NCBI GenBank assembly: GCA_050084515.1
Contig: CM114273.1
Location: 41,788,001-41,852,000, forward strand
Direction of reading: 5' to 3'
DNA length: 64,000 nucleotides
Source of the DNA: Blasia pusilla
Lineage: Eukaryota > Marchantiophyta > Marchantiopsida > Blasiales
Shown here: positions 58,556 to 64,000 of the stretch, one piece after another
Layout of the letters: every line of letters starts with the position of its first letter
Position numbering within the stretch: position 1 is the stretch's first letter
Notes under the pieces: generated by a model
What the model saw: only the letters and a program-made list of their open reading frames with translations
Databases searched by the model: none
What the model was told of the DNA's origin: nothing
Made by a program: the position numbers and the translations under genes

Positions 58556-59819
58556 TCGAACGAGAACTCTACTTTCGTAGGCTTTGTGATCATATACTCC
58601 GTGTTCTTGGTGGACGTTGCCATTGACCGGGATTGCCAGAGAAGGAAATTTTCGGGTGGGATCTTTGTTGAGAGAGGGAGAGAGGGGAGAGAAAACTTCG
58701 GGTGGATACGAGCGAGAGCATCGAACGTTATCCCGTGGAGAGATTTCGCGGCTATGCATAAGCAGATATCAGATGGAGTCGATGTTAGTGAAGAGAATTG
58801 CAAGCGAAGGCGGTGGAGAGTATGCGAGGGGTTAATGACAACTTAGTCCGTCTTGGTGGCGCTGCAGATATTCAGAATGAACTCGTGGTGTCTGCGGATT
58901 GTAGATAACATGAGGATGAGTATGCTTGCGTAGTGAGTGGCGACCAGGTCGGGAGTGGCAACTCTCGAGGCGTTCTGCTCAGAAGCCAATTGAGAAATCA
59001 GAAGCTCGATCGAGAATTCATGAAGGATCAATAGATGTGCTTTCCGGGTCTACGGGTGCAGGTGCAAGGAAGTCGTAGAGTGAAGGTCGTTGAAACAGGG
59101 AGAATTTCATACGCACAAGTCTGTGAAAAGCCAACGGAAGAAGGGAGCGCCTGTGGACATCCGGAGAGATGCGACATCTCTATACGAGGAGTGGCTGTAC
59201 CCGAAGGATAAGGAGTAGAAGACTTGAGACATTTGTCTACCAGCCATGGTCGGTTGAATTGATTGGACAGATGAAATCTGAGCCTGTTAGCTCGAATATT
59301 TGAACCAGTGCTAGATTCAGAAAGTTACGAATTTGGAGCGAATATTGGAAAGAGCGCCAAATTTAGGAAGTTGAGAATTGAACAATGCTTCTCAATCGGA
59401 AAGGAGTGGGTAATGCGTCACGTGTACAGGAGCAGCAGGGGAGCTCCGCGATGGCCTTCGACCCTCCGAACTCAGATGGTGCAAATTCGTGTCCTCCTAT
59501 AGCATTCCCATATTCTAATCACAACTATATTACACAATTCTTTCTGACTAGAATGAATCATGTTTTTTAACAGGTTTTGGAATCGACTGCCTAAGTGAAT
59601 GTATTTGTCACAGAAGTCTTTCTCTGAAAAGAGATGTTCGTAACATTCATTCCAAATTGTTTCACGCCGAGACTCGAGATCATCACTGCCTTACTGAGTG
59701 AACGCAACGAAACGTTTCGTGAGCTAGATTTACAAAAGTTTTGGGAGGAAAAAACAGAATTGCTCTCGATGCGATGGAGATGGACTGGTTGAAACTGTCG
59801 TCTCAAAGTATGCTCTGCA

Positions 59820-62800
59820 ATGAATGTTCGCGCAGGCAAAGTTGACTTTGGTGCGCCCGCATTGCAAGGGTACTCATACAACGTCAAAGCATCACAAGAT
59901 GACAGGCAAGGCGCTGAGCAACAAGAACAGGGACTTCAGGCAATGGCGAGTTTGCCAGAATTTGTGATCGATGCTGCAGGTGTCGCAGGGATCGATGGTC
60001 GCAGTGGAGAGCCCGGGGCTCCCGGCCGCAGAGGTGCTAATGGCGCACACGGCAAGGTTGGTTTCCTAGGCGCACATTCAAACGATTCAATTTAGATCCT
60101 CAGTGCACTTTTGCAGGTTTTAGTTCAGTCTACTTAATGTAAATCCCTTTAGGAAATCTGGAGAATGAGGTTCACTGTTAGCTACTTTCATGGTCCATTG
60201 CAATCATCTAGGCTCCTCTTTGCACTACACTCTTAAGTTTCTGGATCTAGTGCATGCATCTGTTTACTTTTTTGAGGAGTTTGAAACGTACTGCCATCTT
60301 GGATCACAAAATTTTGTGCCGTTCAGAGTGGAAAATGTCTTCTGTGGTAACATGAAGCTCAGAGTTCGTCGTCTTAAATGAGTCACCGATGGTTGTGTAT
60401 GGACTTGGTAATTTTCCAGGCTGGTTACGGGCCGGGAAGACCCGGAAAGCCAGGACGCCCAGGAAAAGATGGGAAATCAGGTTCTGATGGCAAGAAGGGT
60501 AAGAGAGGTGAAAATGGCACTTCTGGTGGTCGTGCATTCAATGTCTTCTTGAGCCTTTCTGGTGAAGGTTCTCAGTCTCTTTTCGTGAAGGGGCATCTGG
60601 AGCGTGTGGTCCAACCAACTGAGGTTTCTCAGTCATCGTCGAATGAAAAGATAGCTTCCGCACCTCTCTTGCAAAGGGTTCCTCTTTTACTCACTCATCG
60701 GCTTGATGCTTACGGAAGCGAATTCCCCAAGGCACAAGTAGACAAGACCTTCTTTAGGTGAGGAGCCTTCCTGTTCATGAGATCAACGTGACTCTCCATT
60801 TAGCAACGTGATGATGCATGGCAAGATCGATCGATTTCCTACTGTACCTGCTGTATTTGAATTCTTCGTGTCCACGAGATCCTAGTTTGGAACGCGTTTT
60901 AGTTACATAAGTAGTTAACAATTTCAAGGAGTGTTGCTTTTCCATCGTACAAGAGGCGTCTGATGCAATCCCGGGCCTGTCGCAGCTGCTGGATAATGTA
61001 TTGCTTACACAATTGTTTGTAGGGAACCTTCCACAGTGTTAATTGAGAATCCCGAAGGGGTGGCGTTGAGATTACTCTCTCGGAAAGGGATCATTTTCAT
61101 CCGTGCCCATGGGGGCCGTGGGGGTAATGGTGGTAATGGAGGTCAAGGAGGCCCTGGGGGTGACGGTGGGAATGGCGGCTGTGGAGGCAAAGGTGGGGAT
61201 GGAAGGAAAGGCATGAAACCTGGATGGAATGGGGAGGATGGAGGGAAGGGTGGTGATGGAGGTGTAGGTATGCCGGGTGGTTCCGGTGGTGATGGTGGCC
61301 CTGCTGGAAAAGGTGGCAATGCGGGAAGAGGAGGTAAAGTCACTATTGAAGCCACAAATCCGGAGTTACTGATGCTGGTCGAGACCGATACGCGAGCGGG
61401 CCGAGCGGGGAACGCAGGAAAACCTGGTATTCTACAACTCCAAACTCACTTCAACTGCACAGTGTGAGCATAACAGAAAGAAGTGGAATTTAGAAGAGAT
61501 TGAACACATCTATACCAGATGAATCGAACAACGCTGGATTTCAGTGAGCCAAAGTCAGACGCGAGGAGAGTGTAGATCTGCCTGCTTTTGAATCTTAGCA
61601 TGAAAACTTCCGTGTCGTTAACTAGTTAGATTAGTTGGTAGACCGCCACCCTTACCTCCTATGATGTTTACAAGATTCCTAAAACCAATCCTTCTAACAT
61701 TTCCAGTGACTCATAATGTGGGAGTTCACGACGATCCTATTTCTTCTACATGCTTCTCCTCGCTTCCGGTGATTCTGAGCACCAAAAAGCAGCTTTTGCA
61801 CCCTTCTTCAATTTTGGGGCCTGCTTGTGCCCTAAATGACTCTCGTAGTGGCGTCATTCTAGAAACTTATCATCACCTGGAGTGCACAATGTTGTCGGAG
61901 ATAATTATTCCATGTTATTAAGAGCGTCAGTGAAGGTTGAAAGTGAAAGGGATGTATAGAAAGTGAGTTATTTCCGTGCGTGTATCTGTCAAATTTAGTG
62001 AAGGAAAATCACTTTCTTAAATGGTCTCCTGTCGCCAATTTGTTATATATTCCAGTGCTAGACCTTGTAGGATAGTGGTCCTCATCTTAACCTTGGCTCC
62101 TTCATTTCCCTACTGCTATTCCAGGCAGTGGAGGTGAAGGTGGAAATGCAGGAACTGGAGGTGCTGCTGGACGTGGAGGAATAGGAGGTCCACCTTGGGA
62201 TAAGCTTTATCTGCCAAGGCATCGCAAAACCAAACATTATTATGGTTGTGGGCCAGGTCGGGATGGAGCACCGGGCAGGGGGGGAGGTTTCATCGGATCT
62301 AAGAAGGCTCCTCAAGGTCTTACTGGTAGTCGTGCTGATGATGGGAAGGACGCGAATGATGGACAGGTCTGTTAGAGAAGGAGGGGACTTATAACTTACT
62401 TTCTGCAGGATGTCTTAGACTTGAATTCTTTGAGTGAGCAGAAAGATTTAAATTGAGTACTGGAAATTGCAGGTCACATGGATTTTGAAGTCAAGAGATG
62501 GAGAAATCATTGAGAAAGCGAAATCCCGCTTTAACTGTGCAGTGTGCCAATACCGAGTAAGGGCGACATCAGGTGATGGGATTGCCTCCCCTGGTGGCCT
62601 CATCACAATTGATAAGGTCTGATATGAAAATTTTCAGTAATCGCCGAGGGGAAAGAAATGCCAGCTGCTTCATTGGAATCATTTCATACGATGGCTAGTA
62701 TGTTTGACAGTTGCCTTGTATCACCTGTGTCACTCATATTTCTTTCTCTGATATCTGAAAGCAGGTAACGGTCTGGAATAATGGAGGCATGACTTTGCCA

Positions 62801-63841
62801 GAGGGAACGAGGCTTTCCTTCGCCGCCACAGGGGGGAAATCAACAAGGGGGAAAAAAAAGAACAAAGTAGAGATATTGCCAGCATTGCGTAAGAACAAGC
62901 GCTACAAATGTAACACTGTCTTTTCAATAGCGTTGGACAAACCTCATGGGCCTTCTGGAGGGACTCCGTTCCAGGCGGTGGCCACTGTGGCTCCCTATCT
63001 TGAGCTCTGCGGAAGGACTTTTTCCATTGCGGACCACGTGATACAGGTGAGGAAGATTTTGTCACTTCCATACAGATTCGTCTGTAAAACCTCATCCTGG
63101 ACTCAATGGTGTCGCTGAGCGTGCCGCTTATACTCATATGATGTTTGTATCAAGTATTTTGTGTTAGGTTGCCAAAGTGCACCAAAAGAAGTATGGTGCA
63201 TGAATGAGAGCATTTACTGGGCATTTTGTGAACTATGTACCAGGTCCCGGTCCAGTATCCAGTTCGGATCGTAGAGGGTGTGCAGTTTCCACACACCGTG
63301 CACCAAGGAGACCCAGTGACATTGAGACTCACTTTGCGAAACGTTTCTGGTCGTTCTTATGGTGGACGAAGCAAAAAGTACTTCTCTCGTTTCACTTGCA
63401 TTCATATAAAGAAAAAAAAGAACCTACGAAAGAAAAATAAAGAGATCCAAGTCTGTATTCCTTTGTCGAAATATCCTTCATCCGTCTATTTCCTTCAACT
63501 TAGGCTGTAGCAGAAAACTAATTGGAGGAGAGTGATATGGCTTTCATCCAGGTGAGTTTTCAAATCTTTGAAGTTCTTGAGGTGAATGCCAATGTACTTA
63601 CTATCCTTTCTTACCCCGTGAGCAGGTCATTAGGTAGTGTTGCAGTACTGGTACTGATGTTCCTTGAGGTTGAAGGAGGGGAGAGAATTGATTACTCATG
63701 GAAACGTGACGTACCTGAAATTACTCCAGGACAAGATTACAACGTTGAAATGGAGTGCCACGTAGATGAAACTACTCAGCCATATTCTATCATGTCTTTA
63801 CAAGTTCATCTACTGCTCAAGGATGAGAGCATTGAATTCAG
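59820..63841 (+). CDS. Collagen-like / glycine-rich protein of unknown function, many exons, runs off the window
   Basis: Exons that join in frame at GT-AG sites: 59820-60056, 60420-60757, 61023-61426, 62125-62366, 62473-62616, 62765-63046, 63244 to about 63390, a small uncertain exon near 63516-63552, and 63626-63841. The first six give 549 residues. Residues from about 54 to 115 form collagen-type Gly-x-y triplets (GEPGAPGRRGANGAHG, GRPGKPGRPGKDGKSG), crossing the first intron with one imperfection. A middle domain follows (FNVFLSLSGEGSQSLFVKGH), then Gly-Gly-x repeats (GGRGGNGGNGGQGGPGGDGG) in exons 3 and 4, and then beta-rich segments with spaced Cys (FNCAVCQYRV, YKCNTVFSIAL). No signal peptide is seen at the called start, ATG 59820, which sits next to a possible acceptor (gcgcag, 59837), so an upstream exon is possible. 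I do not recognise a named family with confidence; similar glycine-rich proteins occur in bryophytes. Function unknown. Confidence 0.75.
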
Positions 63842-64000
63842 GTGAGACTGGATGTTCAACGAACCAGAGATTAGGTCAATCAAGGGAGTATCTCTCCGAT
63901 GATTCAATTTTTGCCATCGTTTTTGGCCATGACTTTCGCATGCTCCACTAAGGTGTTGCTGTCTGTCTGGCATGGATAACAGACGCGATGACATTAAGGT

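Larger units (their letters stand above)
57000..59819. other. Upstream region of the collagen-like gene, no gene assigned
   Basis: GC content rises from about 57230. The region holds a 24-bp palindrome (57765-57788), AT-trinucleotide-rich DNA (57789-57830), and a GA microsatellite (58516-58553). Short frames at 57866-58090 and 58586-58846 are rich in Arg/Glu because of purine runs and have no known domain. The stretch likely contains the promoter, 5'UTR and perhaps upstream exons of the following gene. Confidence 0.35.

Noticed and set aside
61143-61355. Proline-rich frame on the minus strand
   Set aside because: It is the mirror of the Gly-Gly-x exon of the collagen-like gene, whose frame is supported by splice sites.

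Overview
The window is nuclear DNA from a land plant. It has GT-AG introns, polyadenylation-type 3' ends, a plant tRNA-Asp gene, a plastid-targeted protein gene, and plant-type transposable elements (hAT, PIF/Harbinger, Helitron, non-LTR retrotransposon, LTR-like repeats). Two histone H3 genes encode the same protein with A31, Tyr41, Ser87 and Leu90. Vascular-plant H3.1 usually has Phe41, so Tyr41, together with a GID1-like esterase that keeps its catalytic His, points to a non-seed plant. A bryophyte (moss-like) is my best guess; this is inference, not proof.

Genes lie in small islands separated by long AT-rich, repeat-filled DNA. From left to right: (1) the 3' part of a DEK-type chromatin protein gene (168-2039, +); (2) histone H3 copy 1 (7264-7674, +); (3) histone H3 copy 2 (16423-16833, -) with a likely 5'UTR intron; (4) tRNA-Asp(GTC) (19106-19177, -); (5) a two-exon gene for a small plastid membrane protein of unknown function (20121-21842, +); (6) a two-exon GID1-like carboxylesterase gene (36667-38459, -); (7) the 5' and central part of a many-exon gene for a collagen-like / glycine-rich protein (59820 to beyond 63841, +).

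The spaces between genes hold decayed mobile elements: a non-LTR retrotransposon relic (25.3-27.0 kb), a PHD-finger relic (29.4 kb), a PIF/Harbinger transposase relic (32.2-32.8 kb), a nearly full-length but broken hAT transposase (46.6-49.3 kb) flanked by GC-rich repeats, a Helitron helicase fragment (51.4-52.0 kb) and a compact 178-bp mini-Helitron with canonical ends (52435-52612). Three dispersed families recur: family A (LTR-like, 24-bp to kilobase fragments at 27-29, 41, 45-46 and 53.8-55.8 kb), family B (about 1 kb, solo-LTR-like with 5-bp target duplications at 43.9 and 54.1 kb, plus copies at 8.9 and 14.5 kb), and family C (about 0.3 kb, MITE-like, seven copies). One B copy sits inside an A copy, which gives a relative age. 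Tandem arrays (52, 76 and about 70 bp) and TA, TC and GA microsatellites fill much of the rest.

The genes do not form an operon or pathway. Three concern chromatin (DEK, two H3), one the plastid, one a gibberellin-receptor-related esterase, and the last is an unusual glycine-rich protein, which is the most novel item here. Splice sites were read by eye from frame continuity and consensus; no transcript data were used.
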